Shown piece by piece: positions 39,950 through 40,821 of a stretch of 40,821 nt of DNA; positions within the stretch are counted from its first letter, which is position 1, and every line of letters starts with the position of its first letter. The notes under the pieces are model-generated. The model saw only the letters and a list, made by a program, of their open reading frames with translations. It did not search any database and had not been told where the DNA came from. The stretch comes from Gammaproteobacteria bacterium SG8_30 (GTDB lineage: Bacteria > Pseudomonadota > Gammaproteobacteria > Steroidobacterales > Steroidobacteraceae). The position numbers and the translations under genes are program-made. The stretch lies in NCBI GenBank assembly GCA_001303245.1, contig LJNS01000001.1:1-40821 (forward strand), read 5' to 3'.

Positions 39950-40210
39950 CCTTAGTCTCCTCAATTTGCGGGGCCGGTCTGCCACGATCACGGCGAGGGC
40001 CGCGCGTGGGTCCTCGAAGCACGCTTCTACGACAGGCTCTTGCATGGCTCGCACGATCCCTCCTGCCGGAACCCTATGAGTCTTTACATCGCTTGGAGCG
40101 CGGTCGTCATCGCCGAGAACCGAGGGGGCCGAGCTGGCGCAGACGCCAGATTGCTGCAGCCCGATACGCCGGGTGGCTTTGCGGAAAGAGTAAAGCTTGG
40201 CGTCCCGGCC

Positions 40211-40821
40211 TCAGGAACCTGGAGGCGATCGCCTGAGCCGGCTTGCGACAACCTGGTAGACGATCGCCGCGAGCAGCAGCGCGAGGATGGCGAGGAGCAC
40301 CCTCGAGAACGCGTAGTCGACGAGGTCGTGGACACGCCCTGAGAGCTGGTCGATCGGCTCTGCAAGCTTCGGCGCCAGCGCATCCACGCCCTCGACGAGC
40401 GCCTGGAACTCCCGCGCGGTCGCCGCCAGCTCCGTCACGGTGCGCGTGTACTCGTTGATGTCGAAGGGCCGCGGCGGCTCGGTCGGCTTCGGCGCATCCG
40501 GGTCCGGCTCGAACCGCGCCAGCAGGCGGTCGGTCGATTCGACCAGCTCGTCGAGCGACCGGGCCGTCACCGTCCCGGCGTCCAGCGCACCGCGAAGCTC
40601 CTGGGTCAGCGCCAGCATTTCCCGCTGCTGGGAATAGAGCTCCGCCATGACTTGCGCGACCGCCGCCTCTCGCTCGCGGGCGATCGTACCCGGCAGCTCG
40701 CCGACCACCTCCGACAGCGCGTCCGCCAGTCGACCGAACTGATCGATCGACTCCATCGTCTCGCGAACCTCCGTGGTGCTCTTGGCGCCGGCCGCTGCGG
40801 CAGTCACCTGCAGGTCGATGA
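40211..40821 (-). CDS. Coiled-coil membrane protein, N-terminal part cut by window edge
   Basis: The frame is open to the window edge, so the start lies beyond 40821. At least 203 residues are visible. A long helical part (QFGRLADALSEVVGELPGTI, AVAQVMAELYSQQREMLALT, RSLDELVESTDRLLARFE) is followed by a proline-rich link (DPDAPKPTEPPRPF), another helix and a C-terminal membrane segment (FSRVLLAILALLLAAIVYQV) with a short basic tail. Such a tail-anchored coiled-coil protein could be a structural or signalling membrane protein; no family is recognised. The 261 bases before the SYLF gene contain nothing I can name. Confidence 0.7.
   Translation of the reverse strand, partial: IDLQVTAAAAGAKSTTEVRETMESIDQFGRLADALSEVVGELPGTIAREREAAVAQVMAELYSQQREMLALTQELRGALDAGTVTARSLDELVESTDRLLARFEPDPDAPKPTEPPRPFDINEYTRTVTELAATAREFQALVEGVDALAPKLAEPIDQLSGRVHDLVDYAFSRVLLAILALLLAAIVYQVVASRLRRSPPGS

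Overview
The window is very GC-rich, gene-dense DNA. Its proteins are typical of a Gram-negative proteobacterium: a TonB-dependent receptor, outer-membrane beta-barrels, many lipobox lipoproteins, Kup, DUF3604, DUF1254 and LssY_C proteins. I would guess an environmental gammaproteobacterium, but nothing here fixes the taxon. No tRNA, rRNA, CRISPR array, transposase or phage gene was seen.

Region 1 (1-4250). The tail of a PQQ-type beta-propeller protein is followed by a leftward thiamine-uptake operon. It has a TPP riboswitch, a TonB-dependent receptor, a small YkoF-type thiamine-binding protein, a PnuC/PnuT-type permease and a thiamine-kinase-like phosphotransferase. Region 2 (4390-7630) holds two ordinary leftward genes: a cystathionine gamma-synthase-family PLP enzyme and the potassium transporter Kup.

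Region 3 (7729-22089) is a catabolic island and the most interesting part. Leftward: two ABM-fold monooxygenase-like proteins around an acyl-CoA ligase, a VOC protein, an acyl-CoA dehydrogenase, and three translationally coupled glutathione S-transferases. Rightward: a Rieske ferredoxin, a CaiB/BaiF CoA-transferase, and an operon of Rieske oxygenase, HMG-CoA-synthase-like/DUF35 fusion, SCP-x-like thiolase, PECR-like SDR and carboxymuconolactone-decarboxylase-family protein. Two almost identical long palindromes (10090-10119 and 16517-16560) lie in the divergent promoter regions in front of the Rieske ferredoxin and the Rieske oxygenase. This points to one shared regulator. The set suggests oxygenation, glutathione chemistry, CoA activation and C-C cleavage of an unidentified compound. 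The island also carries two kinds of small inverted repeats.

Region 4 (22178-40821) is mostly cell envelope: beta-barrel proteins, two SYLF/YSC84 proteins, a membrane-anchored TAXI-type binding protein coupled to an AraC regulator, a DUF1269 membrane protein, two DUF1254/DUF1214 proteins, a rhodanese lipoprotein, an LssY_C lipoprotein, a phospholipase-D-family lipoprotein, a DUF3604 PHP-like enzyme, two overlapping small lipoproteins, and the end of a coiled-coil membrane protein cut by the window edge.
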